Below are positions 17,157 through 26,195 of a DNA stretch of 64,000 bases, in pieces. The stretch spans positions 21,571 through 85,570 of the forward strand of contig CABSAN010000002.1 of the NCBI GenBank assembly GCA_902475785.1. Direction: 5' to 3'. The translations under genes and the position numbers were made by a program. Below the pieces are notes generated by a model, which saw only the letters and a list, made by a program, of their open reading frames with translations, did no database searches and was not told the DNA's origin. Within the stretch, counting starts at the first letter, position 1; each line of letters starts with the position of its first letter. Origin of the DNA: an uncultured Collinsella sp. (GTDB lineage Bacteria > Actinomycetota > Coriobacteriia > Coriobacteriales > Coriobacteriaceae).

Positions 17157-18233
17157 TTACAGCAACGTGACGGGCGTCACCACATCCATCACGTGCCGAT
17201 CGCCAATAAAGTCGCCCTTAAGCTGCACGTGGCGGCGAGCTAGGTCGTCAAACACGCGGGCCATCTGAGCCGCCTTTGGACGAGTATCGGGGTCGCTGGC
17301 CAGGCACGCCGCGATGGCGGCGCGCACGTCCGCCGGCAGGCCCTCGTCCACCGCAATGGCTTCGGCGCCCGTGTCTCGGCAGGCCCCGAAGAAATCCCGC
17401 CACGCGCTGCCGGAGCCACCGACGTCGGGTGCACCCGGCAGGTACGGCAGGCTGCCGCAGAGCGCCTCGTGGGCAAGGACGCCCAGCGAGAACACATCGG
17501 ACGCGGGCAGGGCGTAGCGCGCCCCATCGGCCTCCCCCAGTAGCAGCTCGGGCGCCAGATAGCCCGGCGTTCCATGCGGGCGGGCGCGATACGCTCCCTC
17601 CTCGGCCAAAAACGAAAAGTCCAGATCGATGAGGGCGGCCCGGGGAATATCCCCCAAAAGGTCGGGCGCCAGATCAAAGGGGTCGCTCTCGAACACGATG
17701 TTGGAGGGCTTAAGGTCCTGATGGACAAACGTCCCACCAAAGGCGGCCTGTGCCTGGGCAAGTGCCTTAAAGCACGAGGACACGAGCAAAAGCGACTGCG
17801 CAAACGAGAGGGTGCGCACGCCCGTGGCGCAGGTGCGCACCACGTCGGCAAACGACACGCCCGGAACCATGACGGTCACCACGGCCAACACGGCGTCATC
17901 CCCGGGTAGGGCGACGAGTTCGTGGAAGAGCACGCGCGCCAAGCCATGCGAGGAGGGCGTGAGGGTACCGCCGGCATCGGCCTGCGTGTCCGAGACACGA
18001 CAGAAGAAGTCGCCCTGGCGACGCAGGTGATCGATGTCACCGCGGATGAGCTTGAGCGAGCACGAGGTGCCACGCAACCCGTCAGCCGTGCAGGAACCGA
18101 CAAAGACCTGCGTGCCGCCCGCCGCGCTCGAGACGAGCTTGAGCCCGTCGACGCCGGCGAGCTTGGCAACCATGTCGACCTTGGCGTCGATCGGGGCCGC
18201 CGCGACGTTCTTCTTATCGGTCGTCTGATCCAT
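17157..18233 (-). CDS. Ser/Thr kinase-like protein, atypical
   Basis: 358 aa from the ATG at 18233; a GTG at 18245 is possible but lies too close to its ribosome binding site. The kinase C-lobe is recognisable: VHQDLKPSNIVF (Gln replaces the Arg of HRD), DLDFSF in the DFG position, GTPGYLAPE in the activation segment and SDVFSLGVL. The N-lobe is poorly matched: no clear glycine loop, and the ATP-binding Lys may be in SLKLI. No membrane span is seen. It may be a weak kinase or a pseudokinase that regulates the others. It lies upstream of the FHA operon with its own palindrome at 18293. Confidence 0.8.
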   Translation of the reverse strand: MDQTTDKKNVAAAPIDAKVDMVAKLAGVDGLKLVSSAAGGTQVFVGSCTADGLRGTSCSLKLIRGDIDHLRRQGDFFCRVSDTQADAGGTLTPSSHGLARVLFHELVALPGDDAVLAVVTVMVPGVSFADVVRTCATGVRTLSFAQSLLLVSSCFKALAQAQAAFGGTFVHQDLKPSNIVFESDPFDLAPDLLGDIPRAALIDLDFSFLAEEGAYRARPHGTPGYLAPELLLGEADGARYALPASDVFSLGVLAHEALCGSLPYLPGAPDVGGSGSAWRDFFGACRDTGAEAIAVDEGLPADVRAAIAACLASDPDTRPKAAQMARVFDDLARRHVQLKGDFIGDRHVMDVVTPVTLL

Positions 18234-18292
18234 CTTGGTAAGCACCTGCCTTTCTTTGCTACCAATACCATGAGGGCAAAAATCAAAAAGTT

Positions 18293-18302
18293 GTTGCGCA
18301 AC
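18293..18302. promoter_or_regulatory. GTTGCGCAAC palindrome (copy 4)
   Basis: Within TGTTGCGCAACA (18292-18303), about 60 bp upstream of the kinase-like gene. On its upstream side lies an imperfect hairpin (about 18308-18342, CTCAGCGCAAA...TTTTGC..GCTGAG). Confidence 0.65.
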
Positions 18303-18354
18303 ATTGCCTCTCAGCGCAAATTTTTTTGTTTTGCCTGCTGAGCGACGGTAAAGA

Positions 18355-18394
18355 CGAAAAAGAATAGCGGCCGGGGATGTTGTCCTCGGCCGCC
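18355..18394 (-). terminator. Rho-independent terminator
   Basis: A minus-strand stem (GCGGCCGAGGA / TCCCCGGCCGC) with a 5-nt loop is followed by TATTCTTTTT. It ends the gene at 18431. Confidence 0.9.
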
Positions 18395-18430
18395 ATGGGT
18401 CACGAATCGGTCGTATTGAGCGCCGGTTTT

Positions 18431-19312
18431 CTAGTGAGCCGACGGAACAGTCTGCTCACGCAGCACAAAGGTGAGCACGGCGGCGGCAATGGCAAACAGC
18501 GCCGTAAAGATGGGGGTGGTCGCCGCAGAGCCAATAGCACTCATCATGTTGACGTACAGCAGCTCAAAGGCCAGCACCGAGAGCACCATGAGACCACAGC
18601 CAGCGGGAAGCACGACCTTGAGGCCCTGGGTAAGGTAGAGCACGATGCCGGCAATCGAGGCGAGCATGCCGAGGACCCAAAAGGCGGTAACGGCCATCGA
18701 GATAAAGGAGACGCCGCCGGAGGAAACCTTGCCGTAGTTGGGATTCGTGATGCTCACAGCATGACCGTGGCCCGAGTCGGAATAGTCATCGTAGTAGGAG
18801 CTGCTCAGCGAGCTGGCGAGGTCGGACGCCGAGTCGTACATGCTCTGGTAGGTAACGGCGACCTCGCCGGCCTTACCCAGGTTCCAGACGTTGTAGCTCT
18901 CGTCAAAACCCAGGCTCGACGAATAGTCGGTGTTCTGGCCGGCAAGTTGGCTTAGGAAATTGGCGCCCTGGCTCGCGTAGCTCGATGCCTGCACCACCGT
19001 GGGCGAGATGCTAAACCACGGCATAAAGGAGAGGACGATCGCGACCACCGCAAGAGCGCAAGGGATGATGCGGGCGATGGACAGGGCCGGATGCACGGCA
19101 GAGGCGGGGGCAGCCGCATGCATGGCAGGCGCCGCGGCAAAGGCGGGGCCGGGCTGGGGCTGAGCAGCAGGTACGGGCTGAGCCGCGGGGGCTGGCTGAG
19201 CCGGGGCGGCCGCGTTCACAGGGGCAGCGGTCGCCGCCTGGATCTGTTGGCCGCAAACAGGGCAGAAACGAGCGCCGTCGTCGATCTTGGCGCCACAACC
19301 GGGACAGAACAT
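18431..19312 (-). CDS. Zinc-ribbon multi-pass membrane protein
   Basis: 293 aa from the ATG at 19312, which follows AAGGAGG and begins directly with the zinc ribbon (MFCPGCG; CPVCG at about 17-21). A Pro/Ala/Gln linker leads to about four hydrophobic segments; the loop between the first and second (about 110-180) is rich in Ser, Tyr and Asp and contains SSLSSSYYDDYSDSG. The layout is the same as the protein at 3207-4109. Its function is unknown. A palindrome and a perfect hairpin lie in its leader. Confidence 0.85.
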   Translation of the reverse strand: MFCPGCGAKIDDGARFCPVCGQQIQAATAAPVNAAAPAQPAPAAQPVPAAQPQPGPAFAAAPAMHAAAPASAVHPALSIARIIPCALAVVAIVLSFMPWFSISPTVVQASSYASQGANFLSQLAGQNTDYSSSLGFDESYNVWNLGKAGEVAVTYQSMYDSASDLASSLSSSYYDDYSDSGHGHAVSITNPNYGKVSSGGVSFISMAVTAFWVLGMLASIAGIVLYLTQGLKVVLPAGCGLMVLSVLAFELLYVNMMSAIGSAATTPIFTALFAIAAAVLTFVLREQTVPSAH

Positions 19313-19342
19313 ATCGGGTACCTCCTTGGGGTCAAACAACAA

Positions 19343-19371
19343 GTCGTGCGGACCTTTGAGGTCCGCACGAC
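19343..19371 (-). terminator. Leader hairpin, terminator or attenuator
   Basis: A perfect 12-bp stem (GTCGTGCGGACC / GGTCCGCACGAC) with a 5-nt loop is followed on the minus strand by TTGTTGTTTG. It lies between the palindrome at 19399 and the start at 19312, so it could end the upstream gene or attenuate the downstream one. Confidence 0.6.
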
Positions 19372-19398
19372 CATATTCACCGCTGCTGCCGCAAAGTT

Positions 19399-19408
19399 GT
19401 TGCGCAAC
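19399..19408. promoter_or_regulatory. GTTGCGCAAC palindrome (copy 5)
   Basis: Within TGTTGCGCAACA (19398-19409), about 87 bp upstream of the zinc-ribbon gene at 19312. Confidence 0.65.
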
Positions 19409-19467
19409 ATGAAAAAGTTTTTGAGGTATCGTCCCCGACTGTCTAAGCCGAGGTCAGACGCTGTCGA

Positions 19468-20001
19468 TTACGCCAACTTGTGGCCACAATTCATGCAGAA
19501 GGCGTGACCCGCCTGGATGGGCGCGCCGCACGCGGGGCATACGGCCGCACCATCGGCAGGAGCAACCTGGGCCTCGACCGGCGTGGGGACCGCCTGGGCC
19601 TGGCGAGCCAACTCGGCCTGGATCTCGGCCATGGACTTGCCGCAGCCCGAGCAGAACATAGAGGACTGCTGCAGGCGGTTGTGGCAAAACGGACAATCGA
19701 TGAATGCAGAAGCATAGGCCGCCGCCTGCGCTTGGCGCTCGAGCTCGTCGATCTGGGCCTGAAGCTGAGCACGCTCGTTGTCGATTGCGGCGATGCCGTC
19801 AAAAAGCTCCTCGCGGCCCTGACGCAGCTCGGTGTTGTCCTTGGTCGCCTCGTACAGGCTGGCACCCAGCTGGCCGGCAAGCTGCTGGCGGCGCTTAAGG
19901 GCGTCATTCATCTGGCTCTTGATTCTGTTAACCTGCAGGGCACGATTGGCATCCGCAGCCGTACGATCGAGCGATGCCTGCATCTCATCAAGAAAACCCA
20001 T
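19468..20001 (-). CDS. Coiled-coil protein with two zinc-ribbon pairs
   Basis: 177 aa. The N-terminal half is a coiled coil (about 1-95) rich in Gln, Glu, Arg and Ala with heptad spacing. The C-terminal half has four CxxC pairs: CPFCH and CSGCG (about 102-121), then CPACG and CMNCG (about 154-173), giving two zinc ribbons. No membrane span is seen. It resembles small zinc-ribbon proteins with helical N-termini that can form oligomers. Its location beside other zinc-ribbon genes suggests a role in the same system. The start has GAAAGGA. Confidence 0.85.
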   Translation of the reverse strand: MGFLDEMQASLDRTAADANRALQVNRIKSQMNDALKRRQQLAGQLGASLYEATKDNTELRQGREELFDGIAAIDNERAQLQAQIDELERQAQAAAYASAFIDCPFCHNRLQQSSMFCSGCGKSMAEIQAELARQAQAVPTPVEAQVAPADGAAVCPACGAPIQAGHAFCMNCGHKLA

Positions 20002-20226
20002 GGTGGGTCCTTTCTCGTCTAGGTATAAGGGCGCGGTGGGCCCCTCTCAAATGCGCCCATCATCGCACAGCGGCAGCACATCTGCACGCAAAACGGTGTT
20101 TTTCAACAGCGCCGCAACCACGAATGAGAGAAACTAGCCATATTATTGGACATTGCGCGCGAAAGCGGACGGCAATTGCGCCGTCGCCGTCCGCGCCTTA
20201 TCACGACCGACACTCAGGGGGCGAAG

Positions 20227-22854
20227 ATGGACAATCAAGGACAGCAGGAGCTCATCGTGCTCGACACGTTTGAGCCCGCGGTTGCCTTTGATCCCGCCAA
20301 GCGCGACGAATCGCGCCGCCGCTTCTCGATGTTCCTCGTCCAAAGCGAGGCCGGCCAGGGCGGCACGGGCGTAGTCCAGCGTGCCACCAACACCGCCGGC
20401 GAGATCTTTGCCATCAAGCGCCTGCACGTGAGCGACACCACGGACGAGCGCATCGCCGCCGGCATGCGCGCCGTACTGTTCGAGGAATATCGCAACCAGC
20501 TCACCGTCTCGCACCTTAAGGGCTTTCCACGCGTATACGGCTATGGCACCAGCAACGGCGAGCCGCTTATCGTTATGGAATGGGTCGAGGGCTCCACACT
20601 CAAGCACATCACCCCGCAGCTCCCCCACGAGGACGGCGGCGTACGCGGCGACGCGGTAGCGGCCATCGGTGTTGCCGTGCTCTCCATTCTCAATAACGTA
20701 CGGCACCTGGACACGGGCGTTGCGCACCGCGATATCTCGCCGCGCAACATCATGATCGCCACGAGCGAGCGTTCGCTCCAAGACCAGCTTGCCACACTCG
20801 ACTTTGATATCCGCCTCATCGACTTTGGCAGCTCCACGGCGCTCAATCCCATCGACCCTACCTTTACCGTGCGCGCCGACGTCTGGCGCGGCGGCACGCC
20901 CGAGTACGCGCCGCCCGAGATGCTCACCCACGACATCGCGGGCATCGAGACCAGGCGCTTGAGTCCCACGGTCGACATCTACGCGCTCTCGAGCGTGCTC
21001 TACGAGCTGTATTGCGGACACACTCCGTTTAACCTGCAGGCGCTGGGCACCGCATCTCCCTACCGCGTCAAAACCGAAACGGCCTTTGAGATACCGCAGG
21101 CCCGTACGGCCGCCGACGAGGCGCTCGTCAGCATTATCGTGGCGGGACTCGCCGTCGACCAGGAGCGGCGTCCCTCCGTCGAGCAGATGCTCGACCTGCT
21201 GCGCCGCTGGCAATCGAGCGAGCTGGGCGATTGGCCCACACCCGAGCCGGTCTGGGGCAGCAGGGTCATGGACGCCCAGACGACCTACATTGGGCCGGGA
21301 GCAAGTATCGACGAGCCCGTGCCGGCCACGTTCGATACCGCACAGCCGGTCATGTTCCCGCTGGACGACAACGACGCCGCCGCTCCGGTTGACCCGTTTG
21401 AGGCAGCGCCTGATGCCGCTGCCGAAGATGCCCCGTTGGACCACGGACATCGGGACCACGCGTCCTACCTGCCCGTACCGGTTGTGCTCGAGGCGCCCCG
21501 GGCTGCCTATGGCGCCGATACCGCCGTGTCGGCCGCCGCGTCCATGCCCGCCGCCCCGGCAACGTCCGCAACGCCGAGCATGCACGCACCTGCGACGCCC
21601 ACGGCAGGCGCCGCCGCACCCGTCGCACAAAACGCGATCTTTGGCGGCGCAGCGGCAGGCCCTTCTGCATCCGCTGGCTCCGCTGGTGTCGGCGCCCCTG
21701 CCGGCCTTTCCTCGACAGCGTCCGCAGCTACCACGACGGCCGCGGCGGCAACGTCCGTCTCGCGCCGCGCTTTTCTCGCAGCGGGGGGTCTCGCCTTTAC
21801 GGCACTTGTCGGTGGCGGCGCCTACCTGCTGTCGCGGAACCTACACAACGGCAATGACACCGCGGTTGCGGCAGACGCCAAAAGCGACGACAGCTCGTCC
21901 AAAAGCAAAAAAGACAGCGACTCCGACGCTTCGGACAGCTCCGACACCTCCGCGACGTCGTCCAACACCATCAGCGTGGAGATGCGCTATGCCGCCCAAA
22001 GCGATGGCAAATGGGGTCTGATTGACGACACCGGCGCCTGGAAGGTCAAACCGACTTACAGTGACATGCGGCTTTACGGTGCCGGGCTTGCCGCCGCGCT
22101 CGATTCCGCCACTGGCATGTGGGGCTATATCGACCAGGACGGCAATTGGGCCATCGAGCCGCAGTTCTCGGACACCCGGCCCTTCAACGACTACGGTGCT
22201 GTCGCCCAAGATGCACAGACCAGCTTTTGGGGCGTGCTCAACCGCCAGGGAAAGTGGATCGTCGAGGCCAAGTACTACGCCATGGGCGATATGGTGCTGG
22301 GCAACTTTGTCCCCTACCGCTCCAGCAACGAAGAGGACAGCTGGGGCTACATCTACATCAAGACCGGCAAGCGCAACGACGTGCCGCCGACCTTTAGGGG
22401 CCTGGGCGGCTGGGATTCGGCAAACGGTCTGGGGCCAGCGACGCAGGACGGCACCACCTGGGGCTACATCAACGGCTATGGACAGTGGAAAATCGAGCCG
22501 CAGTTTAAATCCGCACGCCGCTTTGCCAGCAACCGCGCCGCCATGCAGTTCGATGACGGCTCGTGGGGCTATATCCTGCCCGACGGCACGCGCGCATTTT
22601 CTGCCACCTTTGCCGAGGCACGCGAGTTTGCCAACGGCTGGGCACCCGTCAAGGACCAGGCGACCGGCCTTTGGGGCTGCTCGACGGTAAGCGGCGCTTG
22701 GCAAGTCGAGCCCAAGTTCCGTGCCATGGGCGACATCTTCTACACCTCCACCGACGTTTTTTTGCCCGTGCGGGACAACGACAGCGGCAAATGGGGCGTG
22801 CTCGACGACGCCGGCGACTGGCGCGTTATGCCCAAATTCGACGCGATTATCTAG
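20227..22854 (+). CDS. Ser/Thr kinase with C-terminal WG repeats
   Basis: 875 aa from the ATG at 20227, preceded by GGGGGCG; upstream in-frame starts lack a site. The N-terminal kinase domain (about 35-330) shows AIKR (Lys64), HRDISPRNIM (167-176), DFG (199-201) and GGTPEYAPPEM. An Ala/Pro linker leads to SRRAFLAAGG, a twin-arginine-like motif, and a membrane segment (about 514-534). A Ser/Asp linker is followed by about eight WG repeats (about 585-875; KWGLID, WGYID, WGVLN and similar). WG repeats are beta-rich modules found in exported and signalling proteins. The membrane-spanning design suggests an external sensor controlling an internal kinase. It begins a plus-strand group with the genes at 22997 and 24056. 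Confidence 0.9.
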   Translation: MDNQGQQELIVLDTFEPAVAFDPAKRDESRRRFSMFLVQSEAGQGGTGVVQRATNTAGEIFAIKRLHVSDTTDERIAAGMRAVLFEEYRNQLTVSHLKGFPRVYGYGTSNGEPLIVMEWVEGSTLKHITPQLPHEDGGVRGDAVAAIGVAVLSILNNVRHLDTGVAHRDISPRNIMIATSERSLQDQLATLDFDIRLIDFGSSTALNPIDPTFTVRADVWRGGTPEYAPPEMLTHDIAGIETRRLSPTVDIYALSSVLYELYCGHTPFNLQALGTASPYRVKTETAFEIPQARTAADEALVSIIVAGLAVDQERRPSVEQMLDLLRRWQSSELGDWPTPEPVWGSRVMDAQTTYIGPGASIDEPVPATFDTAQPVMFPLDDNDAAAPVDPFEAAPDAAAEDAPLDHGHRDHASYLPVPVVLEAPRAAYGADTAVSAAASMPAAPATSATPSMHAPATPTAGAAAPVAQNAIFGGAAAGPSASAGSAGVGAPAGLSSTASAATTTAAAATSVSRRAFLAAGGLAFTALVGGGAYLLSRNLHNGNDTAVAADAKSDDSSSKSKKDSDSDASDSSDTSATSSNTISVEMRYAAQSDGKWGLIDDTGAWKVKPTYSDMRLYGAGLAAALDSATGMWGYIDQDGNWAIEPQFSDTRPFNDYGAVAQDAQTSFWGVLNRQGKWIVEAKYYAMGDMVLGNFVPYRSSNEEDSWGYIYIKTGKRNDVPPTFRGLGGWDSANGLGPATQDGTTWGYINGYGQWKIEPQFKSARRFASNRAAMQFDDGSWGYILPDGTRAFSATFAEAREFANGWAPVKDQATGLWGCSTVSGAWQVEPKFRAMGDIFYTSTDVFLPVRDNDSGKWGVLDDAGDWRVMPKFDAII

Positions 22855-22996
22855 CGCCAGCGCCCCAACCCGTTTATAGCAATGTAAAGACGGCGTTGAC
22901 GTGCATGTTTTAGTCCGCCCAATCGGATATAGTAGATTGAACTGTCAAACTGCATGCAAGTTCGGCCTGTGTGCTGCGACCGCAAGGAGGGGACCA

Positions 22997-23959
22997 ATGG
23001 ATCGAGAGACACCGCGCTCCGTCATGTTCGACGATCTGCGCAAGTTCGGCGGAATCACCAATCGCGATACCGCTTGGATGCTGCTGCGCTCCACCCCTAT
23101 GGCCGGTGGCAAAGCACCCCGCGACCGCGTGGACGAGCGAACGTTCCTATCGCGCGAGGTTGTTCACGCCCCCGTCGAGCGTCCGCGCCCCGAGCTGTTT
23201 GCCGATATCACCCAGACGGCCCAAAACATCACCGCTCGTCTGATCTCCAACCTCGGTGGCAGCGAGATGGCTCGTGCCATGGTGGCAGAGCACTATAGCG
23301 GCGAGGCTGCCGACGCTATGCGCGAGTCGCTGAGCGCCTACGGACTCGACGACCGCATCTACCGCAACGCCTGCGATCGCATCGCCGCGCCCGGCACCAC
23401 GGCCGCCGATTGTGCACTACCGCTGGTCACGCTGTTTGTGGCGTGCGGTTGCCTGTGCGACCCCCAAGCCGCCGTGCAGGTGACCGAGACGCTCATCGCC
23501 GACAAAATGGGCGGTCACTTCTCCACCACCGAGCTCAGCGTGGGCGAAGGCTTTACCGCCGCCGTCGAGCCCGAGGTCAAGCATGCCGAGCGCCTGGGAC
23601 TTATCCGCATTGTGGGTAACGCCGCAAAGCCTCCGCTGTACCCGCTCAACGAGGGCGAGGGCGGCACCGTAATCGGCTCGCTCGCCACGGGCACCGGTGC
23701 CATCACCGATGTCGACCGCGATGTCTCACGCCGACATGCACGCGTTTTTACCAAGGACGGTTACTGGTACGTACAGGGCTTGGGTTCCACCAACGGCACC
23801 GTGCTCATCTCGGGTGCGGATATGTCCCAGCACGTGGTCGAGCCGCCGCGCCACACACGCAGACCCGGCGTCGAATACCCGCCCGTTCCCCTGTGGCACA
23901 GCGACACGATTTGTTTGGGTGCTACGACCCGTTTTTTGGTTATGAAACTCGCAATTTAG
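22997..23959 (+). CDS. FHA domain protein
   Basis: 320 aa from the ATG at 22997, chosen for the strong AAGGAGGGG site. The N-terminal 200 residues are mostly helical and of no recognised family, similar in layout to the protein at 16035. The C-terminal FHA domain (about 220-320) has VIGS, SRRHAR and GSTNGT, the phosphothreonine-binding signature. It is soluble and lies between two kinase genes, so it is probably a reader of their phosphorylation. An insertion of about 25 residues (SGADMSQHVVEPPRHTRR and on) precedes the last FHA strands. Confidence 0.88.
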   Translation: MDRETPRSVMFDDLRKFGGITNRDTAWMLLRSTPMAGGKAPRDRVDERTFLSREVVHAPVERPRPELFADITQTAQNITARLISNLGGSEMARAMVAEHYSGEAADAMRESLSAYGLDDRIYRNACDRIAAPGTTAADCALPLVTLFVACGCLCDPQAAVQVTETLIADKMGGHFSTTELSVGEGFTAAVEPEVKHAERLGLIRIVGNAAKPPLYPLNEGEGGTVIGSLATGTGAITDVDRDVSRRHARVFTKDGYWYVQGLGSTNGTVLISGADMSQHVVEPPRHTRRPGVEYPPVPLWHSDTICLGATTRFLVMKLAI

Positions 23960-24055
23960 CATTGTGCCCGGCGTCGTACGTGGCGTACCGGGCACAACGT
24001 CTATTTGGTAAGAAGCGGTGCGCCCGCGTCCGCGACACCACAAGGTAAGGTCACC

Positions 24056-26155
24056 ATGGCAGATACCACTCCGCAGTCCGATTCGACGACGGTCCTCTTT
24101 CAGCTCGAGTCGTTCGATACCGCCGCCCCCGTCAATCCCGCCGACGAGGAGCTCGCCAAACGCCGCTTTATGACGCTCATCGTCAAAGCCGACCGCTCTT
24201 CGCATGGCAACACGGGCCTTGTGCTGCAGGCGCATAACACCTCAAACGAGCGATTCGCCGTCAAAGTGCTCGCGGACAACACGCTCATGCGTGCGCTGGG
24301 AACCAACACCCCGTCGCGTACGGCAGACGAATCCGCCATGCATCTTGCAAACACCGCCGCGCTTTTTGAGGAATACCGAAACCTCTGCCGTGTGTCACAC
24401 TTGCGCGGTTTTCCCCACGTCTACGGCTATGGCACGTGCCAGGGCGAACCGCTCATCCTTATGGAGTGGATCGAGGGTACGTCGCTCGACAAAGTAGCCA
24501 GCATGCTGCCGCATGATGGCGAGGGCGTGACTTGTGCCGCCACCGCATCGGTAGGCTGCGCCGTCCTGGGCACGCTGCTGTCGACCCAAAACCTCGAGAC
24601 GCCGCTTGTACACCGCGACCTGTCGCCCGCGAACATCATGTTCCGCACCAACGAGCTTGGCATCGACGAGCAGGTGCAGGCTCTGGCGTTTAAGCCGTGT
24701 CTGGTCGATATGGGCTCCTCGGTCCCGGCCCTGGGCAGCGACACGCTCACGCAGCGCGCCGACATTTGGCGCTATGCCACGCCGGCATACGCCGCGCCCG
24801 AAATGCTCACTCGCGATATCCCCAACGTTGCCGAGCTGCGTCGCTCTCCCTCCGTCGACGTGTACGCCATCGCGAGCATTCTCTACGAGCTCTACAGCGG
24901 TCACACCCCCTTTAGGGCGGCCAGGCACCAAGCGCATGAAGTCAGCTCGTACTACCTGCTCAAAACGCAAAACGACCCCGAGCCGCTCGTCGCCCACAAG
25001 GGTGACGACCAGGCATTTGCCGACCTCATCATGTCCTGCCTCGTTACCGACCAGGCATCGCGCCCCAGCGAGCGCGAGTTCTACGAGGGTCTATTGGCGT
25101 TCGCTCCCGACCTGGGCGAATCGGCCGCAAGCACGCCGGGGCTCTCGAACCAGCCCATCAACATCGATGCCGGCGCGCACCTTAAGGTCGACGTCGCCGG
25201 TGAACGCGCCCGAGCGCTTTTGGAGCAGGCCCGTCGCGATGCCATAACCCGCCGCCGGTTTATTATCGGCGGCGTTGTCGCTGTCGTCGCAGGACTCGGC
25301 GTTATCGGAGCCGCCACTCACGGCTTTGGCATTCCCGACTACCTCGACGGCATCCGCAGCTCCCTTGACGACTACACCTGGGATCAGCTGCAGGAGATTT
25401 CGCTTAAGATCAAGGCTGCAGAGACGCGTAATGAGGCGCGCGAGATCGCCAAGCGCTATCACCTGCTCGACGATGACGGCCATATCCCCTATCCGTGCAC
25501 CAAACGCGTTACGCTCACCAACGGGCTGGAGGTCGGCGCACAGCTTGTGGGCATCCGTCACGACGAGCTTCTGGACGGGACGGGCAAGGCCGGGCTGACG
25601 TTTATGTTCGATGCCGGCATTGCCGAGCGCAACGCCGCGGCCCAACCATTGAGCGCCGGCTGGGCAGATTGTAAGCTGCGGGAATGGCTCGACGGCGACG
25701 GCCTTAAGCTGCTGCCTAACGAGCTGCGCGCACTCATCAAGTCTGTCAAAAAGATCTCGAATAACGTTGGCGCCGCCAGAAGCGCATCGTGTCTGAGCGA
25801 GCTGCCCGCGACCCTTTGGCTTCCCGCCATGGTCGAGCTCTGCGGCAATCAGCCACCCGAGTCATTTACCGAGGACTTTCACTACCTGGCAGATATCTAC
25901 AACGGCGAGGGCAAGGAGTATCAGCTCTTCCGCGAGCTCAAGGTAAGTCCGTATACCACGAACGAGATGTTGGTTCGCCAGTGGAAGGGCAAGGACACCT
26001 GTTGGTGGGAACGAACGACGAGTCCCGACACATCGGAGAGCGAAGGCACGCTCTACATGAACCGCGTGGGACACGACGGCGACGTCTTTACGTACGCCAC
26101 CCCTGCGAGCAAGCCCAACAAGCGGACCTGCGTGATTCCTGGATTCTGTATCTAG
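24056..26155 (+). CDS. Ser/Thr kinase with DUF6273-like external domain
   Basis: 699 aa from the ATG at 24056 (AAGGTAAGG upstream). The kinase domain shows AVKVL (Lys70), VHRDLSPANIMF (about 183-194), DMGSS in place of DFG, and ATPAYAAPEML. It is a paralogue of the kinase at 20227. A motif TRRRFIIGG leads into a membrane segment (about 401-421). The C-terminal region (about 480-699) contains WADCKLREWLDGDGLKLLP, LWLPAMVEL, WWERTTSP and a final G-CI, as in DUF6273 domains (family recalled, not searched). The N-terminus carries STTVLFQLESFD, another Thr-x-x-Leu motif. The first of the alternating repeat arrays starts 40 bp after the stop. Confidence 0.9.
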   Translation: MADTTPQSDSTTVLFQLESFDTAAPVNPADEELAKRRFMTLIVKADRSSHGNTGLVLQAHNTSNERFAVKVLADNTLMRALGTNTPSRTADESAMHLANTAALFEEYRNLCRVSHLRGFPHVYGYGTCQGEPLILMEWIEGTSLDKVASMLPHDGEGVTCAATASVGCAVLGTLLSTQNLETPLVHRDLSPANIMFRTNELGIDEQVQALAFKPCLVDMGSSVPALGSDTLTQRADIWRYATPAYAAPEMLTRDIPNVAELRRSPSVDVYAIASILYELYSGHTPFRAARHQAHEVSSYYLLKTQNDPEPLVAHKGDDQAFADLIMSCLVTDQASRPSEREFYEGLLAFAPDLGESAASTPGLSNQPINIDAGAHLKVDVAGERARALLEQARRDAITRRRFIIGGVVAVVAGLGVIGAATHGFGIPDYLDGIRSSLDDYTWDQLQEISLKIKAAETRNEAREIAKRYHLLDDDGHIPYPCTKRVTLTNGLEVGAQLVGIRHDELLDGTGKAGLTFMFDAGIAERNAAAQPLSAGWADCKLREWLDGDGLKLLPNELRALIKSVKKISNNVGAARSASCLSELPATLWLPAMVELCGNQPPESFTEDFHYLADIYNGEGKEYQLFRELKVSPYTTNEMLVRQWKGKDTCWWERTTSPDTSESEGTLYMNRVGHDGDVFTYATPASKPNKRTCVIPGFCI

Positions 26156-26195
26156 AGGGCGGTGGACTGCGGCAGGGCTTCCGGCCCCAGCGTTT

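Noticed and set aside
18270..18304. Short leader peptides beginning MLRNNF at three palindromes (4206, 18293, 19399)
   Set aside because: The shared peptide follows from the shared DNA motif ATGTTGCGCAACAACTTT; the frames run on past the real gene starts and lack good ribosome binding sites. The three other palindrome copies do not encode it.
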